From assembly GCA_036345935.2 (NCBI GenBank), contig JADWOT020000008.1, forward strand, positions 5,373,114 to 5,437,113: 64,000 bases of DNA, given 5' to 3'. A model generated the notes under the pieces. The model ran no database searches, was not told the origin of the DNA, and saw only the letters and a program-made list of their open reading frames with translations. Shown piece by piece: positions 47,807 to 61,140 of the stretch. Numbering within the stretch: position 1 is the first letter of the stretch; each line of letters opens with the position of its first letter. The stretch is from Taenia hydatigena (lineage: Eukaryota > Platyhelminthes > Cestoda > Cyclophyllidea > Taeniidae). The translations under genes were made by a program, and so were the position numbers.

Positions 47807-49426
47807 ATGAATACTACGGGTGTGGGATCCGCGTCTCATACGGCCGAGTATGCACTTGAGAAATACCAAATGCTACGCTACGAGGCCAACGCACAGGTCA
47901 AAATTGTCATGACATCGGGCACAGCAGAGATTTTTGGCACAGAACTTGTTTGCGGCACCGATCTTGTTTTGCAGGAGGGTGAAAGGGGAACTGTTGTTAC
48001 CTTTCATGGCTGCAAAATCACAGTCAAAGGCTTAGGTCTCGATGCTTTTGTGATGGACGCTGTTGAAGACCATGATCTCCTTCACGTGTACGTGAATATT
48101 CACGCAAATCTTCAAGAAGCACGCAAGAAGGCTACAGAAGATCAATCTCGTGGGCCCCGCGTTTTGGTTTGTGGGCCTGAAAATGTCGGGAAATCTGTGC
48201 TCTGCAGGACCTTGGTTAACTACGCCGCTAGACGTGGCTCAAAACCGGTTCTAGTTGATGTCAATGTTGGACTAAATCAAGTACGCAGGAGTCTGCATTT
48301 TGTGATTTTATCGTAGGTCTGTATTCCTTCAACCATTGCGGCTTTGGCAGTCACTAAGCCCTATGATCTGTTGGAAGGATGGGGTCTTGAAGAAGACCCT
48401 TTGGTTTTTTGTTTCGGTCATCTCGATCCGTCTGCAAATTTAAATTTGTTTACGGAGCAGGCAAGCTCATAACTTATAATGTCTTACTGCTGGATTAGGT
48501 GAATCAGTTAGCTGAGTTAGTTAACATTCGATCAGAGAATGATGCCAAGGTGTTTTCTAGTGGGTGTGTTATAAAAATGGGTGGCTTCTCGAAAACACCG
48601 GAAAAGAAGGAGGCGGGTTTGGAAGCGATACGAGCGACGGCGGCAGCTTTTGAAGTGGACATAGTGTTGGTCATCGAGGACGGGTTTTTGAGCACTTTTT
48701 TGCAGGAGGATCTGCCAAAGGATGTTACGATAATTCGGCTCCCGAGATCTTCCGGTGCTGTAAACTTTACTCCCAAGCAGTCAATGCGTCAACGTGATCT
48801 GCGAATCAGTGCCTACTTCCATGGCGAAAATTTTAAACGACGGCTGCATCCCCATCACTTGAAGCTATCTGCGAGTGAGGTGAGTCATATTTGGCTTTGA
48901 TATTACGTTACCTTTCCCCTTTTTCATATTTCGCGTGTTTCTCCGTAGTTGGTTTCGCATTGTCAGCCCACTTTTGTCAGTTATTTTTCTACACGCAAAT
49001 GTTTGTAATCTTGCAGTATACTATTGACTTGCTTAACAGACTGACAGATTTGGTTTGGAAAGCACTAGAGTAGTGTCCATTGCATTTCGCTTTTGCCGAC
49101 AGTACACTGTGTATAGAGTTGGTAGCGAGGCCATTCCAGATGCCCTGCTCCCACACGGAGCACGGGACGCGGAGGCGGAGACACAGAGCTGGCGAACACC
49201 AATCGCTCTGGCGGTGAGTCGCGACGCGCTAAAAAATCGCCTTCTGGCGGTGTCTCAGGCCACTGAGCCGGAACAGATCGCCTCCTCTCCTGTTTTCGGC
49301 TTTGTGGTGGTCCTCTCCGTGGCCGAGGACCGCACTTTCTTTAACGTCCTCTCTCCCTCGCCTGAGCTCCCCCCTTCCTGCCTTCTTGTTGCTTCCATCT
49401 GCTATGTTGACCCTGAGGGCACCTAG
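47807..49426 (+). CDS. CLP1: CLP1 polynucleotide 5'-hydroxyl kinase / cleavage factor II subunit, 440 residues
   Basis: Nuclear RNA 5'-kinase family protein, partner of PCF11 in mRNA 3'-end cleavage and of the tRNA-splicing endonuclease. Four exons in phase: 47807-48280, 48317-48460, 48499-48879, 49103-49426. The N-terminal domain includes TSGTAEIFGTEL and FHGCKI. The P-loop is GPENVGKS at 123-130. Next come PVLVDVNVGLNQVCIPSTIA, FCFGHLDPSANLNLF, SGCVIKMGGF, AAFEVDIVLVIED, LPRSSGAV, the Arg-rich lid MRQRDLRISAYFHG, then VYRVGSEAIPDALLPHG and a C-terminal domain with FNVLSPSPELPPSCLL. Length matches human (425). The family motif D-V-G-Q after the P-loop reads N-V-G-L here, and the RNA-clamping Trp after SGCVI is Phe, so kinase activity is doubtful. 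Introns 1 and 2 are 36 and 38 bp; intron 2 has a GC donor. An in-frame upstream ATG at 47714 lies before the probable acceptor and is less likely. Confidence 0.95.
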
Positions 49427-52400
49427 TATGTTCACATTGCTGTCTGTTGTATATTTATACAGTTTGTACTTTCAATGTAAGTCCTCTTTTTGAATTCATC
49501 GGGACTGAGAGTTTGTACGAGTACTTGCATCAGTAACCATTTTAGGGGCCGATATTTCGACTACCGTCCACTGCTTACGTGTCGTATTTGCTCTATTTTT
49601 ACTATTAATTCGCTTTCTAGTTTATGGACTGTTTTCACTTTCCTTTCCTTTAAAACAATGTCTCAAAAGTATACAGGCGATTGCGTGTAATTTCACGGTA
49701 AATCTAGTCATTGACTTGATGTAGCGTTAGAAAGGGTAACTTCACTCGATTCGATAAGTTTTTTCAGTAAAGAATTTAATTAAGTAGGCATGAGGTGACT
49801 GTTTAATCTGCTTACAGTCGTAGATAAGTACGTAAATGAGCCTGTTGCGCTTAGTTAGTAAAGCACTCCTTGCTTAAAAATGGCTTACCCCCAAGCCTAA
49901 GGATGATCGACTACCACATCCACTGCTACGGCTGTCAAGCATGAGGAGCAATAACATTATTAAAGTGAACGCACATTCAAATTTTGGATGGCATTATCAA
50001 CACACGAAAGACACATGGACTCAGAAATTTATGGGATGAAGGAAAAGGGTACAAGATTTCGGATAACCACTAGTTTTTGTTTAAGGATAAAACAGACGAA
50101 GAAATATGCCACTAAATTTAAGGGCTACTCCCGCCTTGCTAAATTCGTAAACGCGAAATTTTCGGAATGTATGTACTCGGAATTCCCTGGCTTTGTTCTG
50201 GTGAAAACCTTATGTCCATTTTAAAAAGGCCTGGACGCTGACTCAGACTAGTCCTTTTTGATGTCCTCGGGAAATGTTAAATCCGGTTTTAAATGATTGA
50301 AGTGCCCAATTCCTGGAAAATGACGAAAGGAAATAATGGGTGAGTGATAAATTGATCCCACTCAAAACAAATCGCTCCCATGGTCATGGACGCAGCCTGC
50401 GTCTTCATCAACGCTGTTTCAATATTTACTGACTTTCTCTTGATTTAAATGAATATTCAACCAAGTAAGATGTACACTTCTCTGCACTCTTTGATACTCT
50501 CCATGTGCATTGAGCCATAACAGTGAGGACGGGAAGATGCGTTATTAGTAGAAAATATCTAGGTGTCTTTAAAAGGGTTGCTACTATCAGTATAGGACTG
50601 GGTCTGAAATTCAAAGCATTTTAAATGATAAAATCCAAACTGAAATTGACTTTAAATTATTAAGGATCAAATAGGTGGTAGGAAGTTAGAAGTAACGGCA
50701 GAGCAGTAGTAAGTAAAATGAATGAAGCATGGGTAGTCGTCAACACTACCTTGGAAGTAGACATTCTTCCACACCCATGCAATTCTCTCAAACTCTTTCT
50801 TTGGTGTAGTTAAATTGGATTGATATTGTCAATTTCCTTATTCTTGCTGAATGTTCCCTGAAATGCTGACCCTTGCTTAAGGTTTTTTAGCTATTGGTAT
50901 TTCGTGTCACATCTTTGATGCACACGTCTTAAGCGAATTTTGCAGTTAGGAGGGGATGTACGACATGGCTGTTTCCTATTCACGTTGTATTGTCAGATAA
51001 CTCTAAGAACTTGGTTAGAACTAGGCAGGTAATTCGATCCCCGGTGTGGATACTTCTCGGCCTATAGGATCATAGCGTAAATTCAATTGAATTTTTCCCA
51101 CAAAATTCTCCAAAAGGCATTCAAACTTGTAAACTTAGGAGGATGACCCGAAGGGTACACGATGTGAGAAAGTGGAAATTCTTCTTTGAGAATCCGATCA
51201 CGAAAAAAACGCCTCATGATCCCACATACGAAGTACAAAGGAGTCAGCCGTTAATAGTAGCAGTTGGGTATTGCTGTTTATGGAAAACAAGGATTTGGCA
51301 GTCAGCCTAACTTGCTAGGTTTTGGAGCTATCAAGCCGATCGTAACAACCGAGTTGAGGATTTCAGGAGAAAGCACAGGCATCTCCATTTGCACTTCTTG
51401 GAGCTGAGAAACCCTTTGACTGGTAAAATGTGACCAAATCAGTTCGTGGGTTTTATAGTGAAAATCAAATGCCAGTAGGAAGGATCCTACAACATTCGAT
51501 TTCTTTGATTTGGCTGCCATTACAAAAGTTAAGCACCGGTAGCCTCCACGTCTATTCCACTTCCATTTCTCATCTCTCTGTTCGGCTTCGCCGGTGTTCA
51601 TGCCCCTCCTTAATGCAAATGTTGAAGGCTTATAATCGTCACTTGCAGTTAGGAGTTTGAAGCTTGGAAGAAGGTTTTCAAGAGAATATGGAAGTTGCTA
51701 ATGAATGTGAACTCCCTTCCTCCACTCCTGTCCTCAGGGAAACATTGTCTCACGAATTAGTTTTTCTCTTTGCAATACAAAGTTCGAGGTCTGCCGATGT
51801 CTTTCCTCCCACTGAGTTACTAACTAACAGTTTCTCAAGAGGACTAAGAGAAAGGGGCTTTCCCTGAACACCTTTAAGTTACATCGTATGGAGTGTTGAC
51901 AGGAATCAGCGGCACTCACTACTTGGCCTGTGGTAAGTGGAGGTGAAGCAAGTGAAAAACTCTGTCTACACTCCATCGCATGCGCACAAGTAAGACATGG
52001 TTTCTTGGGTCCAAAGTGGTACATATCATCGTGAGGGTGTGTGCGCGTGTGTATCAATGATGCGTTCGTCCACCTACCCAAAAACAAAGGTACGAAATTC
52101 ACTTTCATCACGCTCAAATCAGGCAGTAAAGCTGCAGGTAGCCTAAAATACATCTCCCAGTGAAGAGTAAAGCCATTGTCCTGTCAAATTTCCAAACATC
52201 TGCCAATACGACCCCACAACTCTCACCATCGGTGACGATTTTGACCCAGCGTTGCTTAACTCGTGCACATGTCGATCGTTCATTTCACATGCTAACAGCG
52301 ATACGCGACCCTCTACCTCGTGGATTACCGAGAGGAGATCGTCTTTTTAGCGTGACCCATCTGTCTTTGAATCTGTCTCAGAACCACATTCTTCGGTTTC

Positions 52401-53220
52401 AACCATTTGGTTGTCGGTAGTGCATTCTCCTACTGCATAGCGCACCTTCTCAAATGACAAACAACTGATTTGACTGAAGGTCTCCACAGCTTGAGAACAC
52501 AGTTGACATCGGTCTGTAGGACAGACAAGATAGCATCACACCCACCACAATCGGCATCTCTTGATAGAAGGAAAAGGAGTCAAGATGGGAGAGCACAGTG
52601 AAACGCCTGCCGTATATCAACGCCGCCCCATGATGTAGCTGCAAACTTTTATCCATTCCGCAATTTTCATGGGATTCGTTCTGCCCTGGAATAATTTTAA
52701 TAGTGGAAGGCCCCCTATCCCTCGACGTCACCGAGGAGCAAACTGAGATGCCACAAGACTGCTCCAAACTATGCCAAGAATAAAGCCTCTCGCAGCACCG
52801 CCAACAGCAAGATTGCATTAACTTAAGTGGAGCGTGGAACCAATGCACAACAATCCAACTCCCAGGAGGGGGTCGGCGACACTGACAGCCATCGTTGGAT
52901 TAAAAAATCTCACAATGGTTTGCAACTCATCGAATGACTTCCACTCCTGTCATGCTGATGGCACTCAAAACGAAACTAATCGGTCTCCACACTTTTGGTG
53001 TGGAAACCCGCTTGTGCCACCCATATTACTAGTCCCTCCACTCTTATGTGCTTCAATAATGAGACTCCTTTCAGACTTGTGCACCTTGGAACGATTTTAG
53101 GGGTCTTGGCGGTTTCTGTTTTGGTGGCACGACCACATGTCCAGCACTCCCCTCCCTCACAAAGATGATATCGGGAAAATTTTTATGAAAAAAAAGATGT
53201 AACAAAGTTGTAAGTCGTTT
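49427..53220. other. Spacer between the 3' ends of CLP1 and PIN4
   Basis: CLP1 (plus) and PIN4 (minus) converge on this 3.8 kb. ATTAAA at 49959-49964 is a weak candidate polyadenylation signal for CLP1. A minus-strand ORF at 52450-52848 has no recognisable domain. I see no gene here. Confidence 0.5.
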
Positions 53221-54436
53221 TTACTTCTTGCCCTCGACCATGATTACGTGGTAGCCGAATTTGGTTTTCACCGGAGGATCCGTGTACACTGGTTTGTCCA
53301 CTGTAGAGACTGGCAGTGCAAAAGCTGCCTCCTAAAGGGATGAACAACAAAGAATTTTATTTAGAAGGCATCCAATTCGACAAACACAGACATCACATCA
53401 TGCTGGCATGGTCGGTGTGCAGGTTGATTCATCAAAGGGCAAGAAAGCTGACCTGAAAGGGTCCCACCATGGAGCCACGAGTCATCCAGCCAAGATCGCC
53501 ACCAGAGCGCGCCTTGTCCTCACTGTACTGCTCTGCCACGGTGTTGAATTTCTGGCCATTCTTCAGCTGTTCTATCGCCTCCAATGCTTTGCTCTGCTTC
53601 TCGCACAAAATGTGACGCACCTCGAAAGTGGAGAAGGAAAAATATTACCCTCCGTCTCTTCAACACCTTGACCTGATGCCTGGCCAGAAGAACTCTTCCT
53701 ACATCCTGCCATTCTACTCCGCTCACCACTATATTCTGATTCTCTATGGGTTTGCAAAAAAGCTCGGAGGGGATTCAAGCCTATATCTAAGAGCGAAGTC
53801 AATTGCTGAAATCTGTAAAAGATGTCAATAGTGGAATAATTGTTCTGTCAGTTGTGACGTTTAAGTTGACAATTGTGACTAAACGTCGTATCCAAATTCA
53901 AATAATGACCATAAGAAGTATGCGATGTAAGATGACTGTTTATAATACCTGAAACAGATATACAGGGTCATTTCAGTTCCTACCATCGCTAGACGTTTGT
54001 TTTGTTCCATTAAGTTAACATCTTTTCTGCTCCCAGACCTACACGTCTTATAGTCTTCACGGCGACACCTCGGGAGTGCTTCAAACTTAATGTTCGAAGG
54101 TATTTATGTAATCATGAGGGAAATAAGTGAGGCGTAAAAGTCATGGACAAGGTGTGTTAGCTCAGTTCTTGCAGTTCTACCACTGTAAACCGTCTATTGG
54201 AACTAACATGAACATGAAGGGGGAAAAGATTTGAAAGCACTAGCACAACGCGAGTGAATCGCCACGATGCTTTAAGAGCGGAATCGACAGCTAACCTTAA
54301 CGGAATTGCCGCCCTTGGCTGAAGCCTTCGAGGAGCCCTCAGCGGCATCACCTTTTTTGCTGCCTGACCCCGAGGCTCCGGCTTTGGCACCGCCGCCGCC
54401 GCCACCACCACCACCTTTCGCTTTTCCTTTTGGCAT
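53221..54436 (-). CDS. PIN4: PIN4 / parvulin-14 peptidyl-prolyl cis-trans isomerase, 139 residues
   Basis: Small prolyl isomerase of nucleus and cytoplasm that associates with chromatin and pre-ribosomes. Three exons in phase: 54296-54436, 53453-53620, 53221-53331. Residues 1-47 are a basic Gly/Ala/Ser/Lys tail starting MPKGKAK with a run of nine Gly, equivalent to the unstructured DNA-binding tail of human Par14 but richer in glycine. The parvulin domain follows: [85 protein letters not shown]. The domain is nearly colinear with human PIN4 (131 residues), including the active-site His in RHIL and FGYH and the Asp-Lys-Ala loop. There is no WW domain, which separates it from PIN1. An in-frame ATG eight codons upstream (54460) is less likely because homologues start MPPKGK-like. 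Confidence 0.96.
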
Positions 54437-56076
54437 CTTAGCTGCGGGAAAATGATGCAAAAGTGCTTTTGGTTATGCGAAAAAACCAAATGGATTGGGG
54501 TGGAGGTTTGTGGTGAAAGCAGTGACCGCATTGTGCGGGATGTGGTGGACATGAGGCAACCATTAAACTAACATTCCATTTTCGATGTAACGGTGTGAAA
54601 AGGCCTCAAAACAACATGCTAAAAACGGCATCGGTGGCCCAGCTTTTTACTTTTCCATGGAGAGGATTTATACAAAACCTGGCTTCCTAGGAAGACTTAT
54701 CAACCCAAAAGAAGACAATTAGGCTTCAATAATTTGATAAAGCCATGTTCAGGACGATAACTGGGCTTCTTCTTCCTCTTCCTCCTCTTGAAATACACTG
54801 GGAATCTGCACGAACAAACGTGATTAACGATATTACCGCTGGAAATACGAAGAAACAAGGCCAAAGTTGAGGTGATTGTAACAGTTTCCCAATCAGACCA
54901 ACGACCTTGTTAGATTAACTGAAGCAGCTAAAATTCTTTTCAACTTTTACTGTTGAAGTGCAATTCAAAGAGACAGTCAGAGAGCCTAGAAAAACTGCTT
55001 GAAAAAAATCAAAGTGAGGAGACCAAGCATGCCTTTATTCGTGGCGTGGAAATAGAAAATCGTCTTGGTCCTTTGGGAGAATCAGTCAACTACCAACAGC
55101 AGCGACTGAATTCCACCTGGACCTAGGATTGAAGAAAGATCATTGCTACGCAATTCTATTGTCTGCTAGAACAAACAAGCAATCATGACTTCAACTGGGC
55201 TCTTGGAAGCGGGCGCAAGTTGCGTGCCAAGAAGCGGTACCTCACTGCAAGAACTTAGTGGCAGTAGTGGAAGATGAATCTATGGCCTAGCGACCAAGAA
55301 GCCGTTAAAGCACAGTAAACATCAGCCAGCCAAAATATAGGAGGGGGGAGGGGGAGGGAAAAGGAGTCCACCATGTAGAAATTACACAACCAAGTGAAGA
55401 ACATACACATTAGCAGCAAGAAAATGTTAACTTAGACCAACGCATCAATCGAAAAGGGAACAAACAGCCACTGCAAGAAGGAAACCAGTCAAATGGCACC
55501 AGCAACAACGACCAAACTGAGGTCAAAATTAGCATTGAGCATCAAATGAGCCCTGGCGCTAGCCGTGAAAAGTGAGTCCTCGGGCGTGATGAAGGCATGT
55601 AAACTGAAGGAGACCTACCGCCTTCAACTATCGCACTACTGTTTACTAGCACAGAAGTGATTAACAACGCTACTGTTAGGGAGCTGAGAAGTTATCGACG
55701 AAGCAACCGGAGCAAAGTCTTTAGACGCCTTTTCAGAGTCAAGGACACTCGAAATTACTGAGTGTGTACATCGAACTGTATCAAACTAGACGTGAGTGAC
55801 GACTTCCAATGGACGCCCATGACTCAGACAATAAACAAAATCGGTTAAAAAATTCACACGTTTTCTATCAACAAACCCAATTTCCCGCACTCGTATGGAC
55901 AGTTAAGTTGGACGGAAAACGGTAGACGGTAAAAGGAATGAACACAGCAAGCGTTGGGTAGTTGATGCAAAGAACAGCAGAAGTCTCACGTGTATAAACT
56001 ATCAGTGTATGCACATACATACTCAGTACAAAATCGGTGAAAGTGATTATGTATCTGAAATGGATCAGGTAGGTCA
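54437..56076. other. Spacer between PIN4 and the WDR81-like gene
   Basis: Contains the PIN4 promoter side and the WDR81-like 3' region. TTTATT at 55033-55038 gives a minus-strand AATAAA about 1 kb beyond the WDR81 stop, a distant candidate polyadenylation signal. A G/A-rich strand near 55341-55361 is the only unusual composition. Confidence 0.45.
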
Positions 56077-59000
56077 TTAATAAAAGAGGTTGAGAAGGCC
56101 AGAAGTCGTGCCAGTGAGAATCGCGTCCACCAGAGGCAGCGCCACCATCGAAGAAAGCTGTCCTCCACGCAGTATTACACTACCCGCCGGTCGAAAGATG
56201 GGGTCATCCTCCGCAGTCATCATTGCTGCTAGAGGAATGTTGTCACAGCATCCGAAGAAGCAGGTGGAGGGTAGGAGAATGGGGCTCGAATCGACTGCGA
56301 TAGAAGAGGACGCAGAAGGTCCCGCAATGAGAAGGGAGTCGGAGAGGAGTTGAGAGGCGCAAGAAACAACTCCAATTCCGCCACCACCAGCACCACTCAC
56401 TGAAGTGAAGCGGTGAGCAACGCGGTGACAGGTAAGAGAGGTGCTTCCCTCCTCCAATCGCCAAAAGGCGATGCTGCGATCGGTGGAGGTGGTTGAACAC
56501 CAACCCGAGGAGTGACAGAAGATCTATAGGGGACCACCACAGCACGACTAATTATAATTAGGCAAGAAGTGCATCCACAACCTCAAAACTACCTCAACAA
56601 CAAACGCTACTAAGACCACTCTAGTAGAAGGCACCTCCGTCATGTGAGATCAAAACACTACACTGGAAATTCAGCTACCCCGTAACTCCAAGGGAAGATA
56701 TTAAAGGTCTCAAGGTTTGTCTGCTTCGCGACTTTACCACGACAAAGTTGTTATTGGATACATCGTATAAAGTTGACCATTTAATCCTGGGATAAAAAGC
56801 ACCTCAAATGGGAGACCGCATGCTTGAAAAATCTACAATCCGAATCCATGATGAAGTTACCAGAAAGGGTGCAGGATTTTAAATTCTCTATACAGCCTTT
56901 CAAAGGATGTGCTATTTTTAATGCGAGCTCGATTTTATTCGGTGGCAGTGAGTATGGCTTTATCGCCACTTCCAATCGCCTTCTAGCAGACTTGCGCATG
57001 ACATTTGACTAATCTTGAGCAAGAAAGGCACAATTTGATCATTTCTTTTGCACATCTGCTAGATTGCACCATTCAAAACCCTAATGGAGGTGGACTTGTG
57101 ATACATTCCACACAAAATGTTTGCGCTTTCACGGCCATTAAAGTGAATACGTCACTACATTTCATTAAGAGTGACAGCTATATGGGGCCCTACGATTTTC
57201 TCTTCTCCCTTATGAGTATTGGTGAAGTGTTTCCAGACGAGGGGTGCAGGCCAAACATCACTCTTCAAAGCGTAACACCCTGCAACTTTCAAGTTGGACC
57301 CCCAAGCACAGCATGCTTCAAAAGCGACGCCTTCGAGATCAGAAGGATGTGAGTTGACGCACAAGTATCAGGCCTCAAACAAATGAATGAGCATTGCACA
57401 CCCTCACATTGAAATTAAAGCGTGTTTCCACAATGCTGCCAACTGCGAGTTGGTGGTGGCTAATCTTCAGCGCTTCCCAGGCGATCAACTACACACACAC
57501 GTTAAAGTAGTTCAAAATTCCGCCATTTTTAATTCCGCGCTAGGACTACTTTGGTGCTATTGTGGACGGAGGCACCAACTAAACAATTGTCGCATGTTGG
57601 TGGCGCCAAATGGCTGAAATTTGCACTCACCGCAGCATCCGGGCCTCGGAAAGTCACATGCTACGGCTTAAATCGTCCCAACACTAATCAAATTCATTGC
57701 GTAAAGGTGATGATGCATCATTTTTTTTCACATTTCAGATCTGATGCAATAACCTACCTTCCATTACTATTTCATTACGAAAACAACCTTTTTAAACGTC
57801 GTTTAGCCATGATAAACATCAGATCGTGCACATACAGTGGCTAGTAAGCGTAAACATTCATTGACAGTGCCTGAGAGAAAAAAAATTAACCACTACACCC
57901 CGAGCGTCTTATTCTGACAATGACACCGGCGTCGTGAACCTTTTTTCCACCTCCACTGCTGCTTACATGCTAAAAGACGTGATTACCCTCTGGAGAATCA
58001 AGCCCAGCTGTTAACAACACGATTTGACAGACTGCATGTTACAAATGTGCTGTCGATACGAAATATGCAGCTAAAATGGGCTAAAGGAATGATCCAGTGG
58101 TCGATTAGCATAAAAGGCGCACCTGAGAGACGGCATCGGAGTGTGCACGCCACGTGGCCACCACTCCGCCGGTCCGAATGTCCACGTTGGAGACATAGCC
58201 TGACGCGAAGCCACAGAGGACGCTGTTGTTCTCCTCCGGCCTCGAGGCCACGCAGCGCAGCGCTCCTGGCGCGTTCAACACACACCTGTCTGTGACCGGA
58301 ATAGAGGCATAGTATTACCACGCATGCAAGGAGACCAAAATGAGCATACTTGATGTAACTGTTTACGTGCCTCCATTTGATAATGGTAGGGGTGAGCCTG
58401 GAGAGAGTAGTGGGCAAGGTCAATGTGGATAGAAAACACTAAGAATATCCGGGTAATGAAATAAAGCGATTAAGGTAGAGGTAAGGGTCTTTTCATTAAA
58501 ATAGTGCATCAAATATGGATGGACTGCTGGGGGTGGACGACATGATCCACCAGAGTGATTTCAATATGCATAAATGAATGCGAATTCTCTCGTCACCTTC
58601 CTACACGTTCTAATGACCGCCGATTCGAAAGTGACTTGCCTTTGTAAGAACAACGACCTTCCTTACTCCTTAGGTACTCTACTAATTAGTGGAATTACTC
58701 TGCCTGACAATTTAGAAAAAAACGACTTATGGTCAATGCGCCAACTGTTGGATTAAGGGAAGTGCCTCAAAAAACAATGCATCAGCTACAAAATTTTTAA
58801 GGAAAAGATCCTTACTCTTTCATTTCAAGCCGTTAAAGCATTAGTAAGCTTAAAGGAGGAGAAAAAGAACACCAAAAGGTATTTCACTAAGAGAGATGGA
58901 GCATAGCATTAGATTCTCATTACAAAAGTGGTCGAAAGCGCCGAGTCGGACGTGTCTGACGGAAATAGAGATTCCTATGCTTAAATCGAGTGACAGAAGC

Positions 59001-61140
59001 AATATTTACGATAGCAAGAACGGACAACGCTGGCCTATGGCATGGAGGTGACCAAATAAGTCCGTGTGATTCGTAGAAAAACAAATCGACCACAGGACGC
59101 CACGCATAGTACTTTATCTGCTGAAATAATCGCCATGATAAACAATAACATAATCCTCTCCCCACACGACACAACCCTGCCACGAATTTCATCCCCACTC
59201 AAACCCATTTGTTTTCAATGAGCAAAAATTTAACCTTAACCACTGTTTTTATCTCACTTATTTCCAAACCACCTCTTCCATTTTGCATGCCTTCATACAT
59301 GTGTCCAATGATAATGCCAAGAAAAGGTGACAATTATTCGGGACTTGGAGAAGTATTATCAGAGCAATGCAAAGGACGGGGCGGAGGAAACGACTCCCAC
59401 CTTCACCATACGGCTTAAATAGTTCAAACTAGGAAGTCCTGAATTCAAATACACATCCAGCACTGGTAAACAGCGCCTGGTTTGGAGTGCACAACAAACA
59501 GCGCTCGGTAATAGGAGGAGGAAGAACGAATTGGGGAGGAAACGTTGATGTTTCTGTTAAATTTTCGGTTGAAATGCTCACAAAAGCACAATTTGTTTTA
59601 TTACAGCCTAAAAGCGAGATGGTAAGGCTTGTGTGGGAATCAGATTGAAATTTTGATGAAATCATGCATGCATGCCTTTGAAGGACAGCAAATTTTCTAA
59701 ATTGGTTACATTTTAAGAAGAAATGATTCCACCACCGATAGGCAGCATTCAAAACAAATCTACTAAAGCAAATGATATTGGAGGAAAGGGAGACACGTCC
59801 ATACATTTGAAATCTGGCAAGCCCACACGGCTTGATATCAACTATGCAGCAACACGGGTCACCCAAAGGCCAAAATAATCCAAGAGACAGTGGAGAAATG
59901 CAGCCTTACCTCTCAAGTTGTCAAGGTCACAATGAATGAGAGGAACTTCGGAGATTCCAAGAGGAAGCGAAGGGGAGTTTTCAGTGGCTGCAGAAGAATT
60001 TGCAGTGACTCCAGCGTCGGTGATAGCAACGGCAGCAGAGAGGCGGAGCACTAAGGCAGCGCCGCCACCAACACGCGGATCGATGAGAAGGAGACAGCCG
60101 CCCTCGTCGCCAGCAAGGAGGGTGCTACGAAACGATGGTGCAGAGCTCAGTGCCGACAGACTGGCGGGCAGAGCCGAGGAACCACGCAATACGCAACTCC
60201 TAACGCTATAGCTGCCACCCTCCGACCCACCATCCGAAGGCGCGAACACAGAGACCTGGAACAAACAATCATAGCAAAACAAAGGTGAAAATACCGGTGA
60301 TAATTATCTTAAGTGTCCAATAAAAATCGATTATATTAAGTAATATTCCACAATGGTACGCTGTTTGGTTCCCCTACTCTAATATCGAAAGGTAGACGAA
60401 TTAAGCTCTATACGGAAACGAATTTCTGTCCAGGGGAGCCGAAAGGGGCTGCCGTAATACCATCCCACATACTCGAAGCCGAGTAACACTTCCAATTTTT
60501 CTTTCCACATTCCATCCTTGAGAAATTTAAGGAAATAATTTCGATCACTTGGTCATAGCAAAGAGGAAACCTTTTGTCCAGTGACCGGATCCCAAAGGAG
60601 CAGAAGAGAGGCGTCGAGAGATGCAACAAGGCGCTCAAAGTGGAGGTAGGCGGAGGCAAAAACAGCGCGCCGGTGAGCGGTGAAAGTGAGGTTAGGAGCA
60701 ACCGGTGCTAGCTGCGGTGTCGGTGCTGCTATTGTTGATGATGGTGGCGGCTGCAGCGCCGGAAGCCGATCCGAGAACCCGCCGGTCTCGGAGGCAGTGC
60801 GGCGTGAAGAGTGGCAGGCCCCCGCAGTTCCCACTGGCCACCCTGAGCCTGAACCCGCACCTGACACGGCCGCAGCCGATTCCCGTGCCGATGTTAGGGA
60901 GTAGAGGTGCACACTGCGATCGTTGCTTGTGGTGATGAAACTGCTTTCGTTCGCCAGTGGCGTTATGCTCCTCACTGCTCCATTGTGACCTGGTCCAAAA
61001 ATCACGCAATTTGGCATGACAATACAAGTATAGTTCCCAGCTAACCGCGAAATTTGTCGACTTGCTCTCCACTACTTGCCTGTGACCTAGCAAGTACGGT
61101 GTATCTACCTGGTGACCCATATGCCTCCGATTCATACAGC
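56077..61140 (-). CDS. WDR81: WDR81-like protein, C-terminal WD40 propeller (5' part not resolved)
   Basis: WDR81 is a BEACH-WD40 protein of endosomes that partners WDR91 and restrains PI3K signalling. Exons joined in phase: 61046-61140 (start uncertain), 60571-60989, 59910-60255, 58123-58289, 56077-56523 with TAA stop. The order of blocks follows the C-terminus of WDR81: FRGHNGAVRSITPLANESSF, TTSNDRSVHLYSL, LTFTAHRRAVFASAYLHFER, LLLLWDPVTGQK, then LLAGDEGGCLLLIDPR, then GALRCVASRPEENNSVLCGF and ASGYVSNVDIRTGGVVATWR, then STTSTDRSIAFWRLEEG and GTTSGLLNLFY. An Ala/Ser/Gly/Pro insertion of about 60 residues separates the first two blades. Upstream coding (helical region, BEACH) was not found to 64000 and probably lies beyond the window. 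Intron 60990-61045 is 56 bp; the next introns are 315 bp, 1.6 kb and 1.6 kb. Confidence 0.8.

Noticed and set aside
49851..49930. tRNA-like stretch (GCGCTTAGTTAGTAAAGCAC)
   Set aside because: Resembles a D-arm, but no acceptor, anticodon or T-arm stems can be paired.
51030..51050. AATTCGATCCCCGG, T-arm-like
   Set aside because: No complementary T-stem upstream and no A-box at the right distance.
52450..52848. 132-codon minus-strand ORF, considered as reverse-transcriptase remnant
   Set aside because: No RT motif such as an acidic YxDD-type box could be seen; left unannotated.
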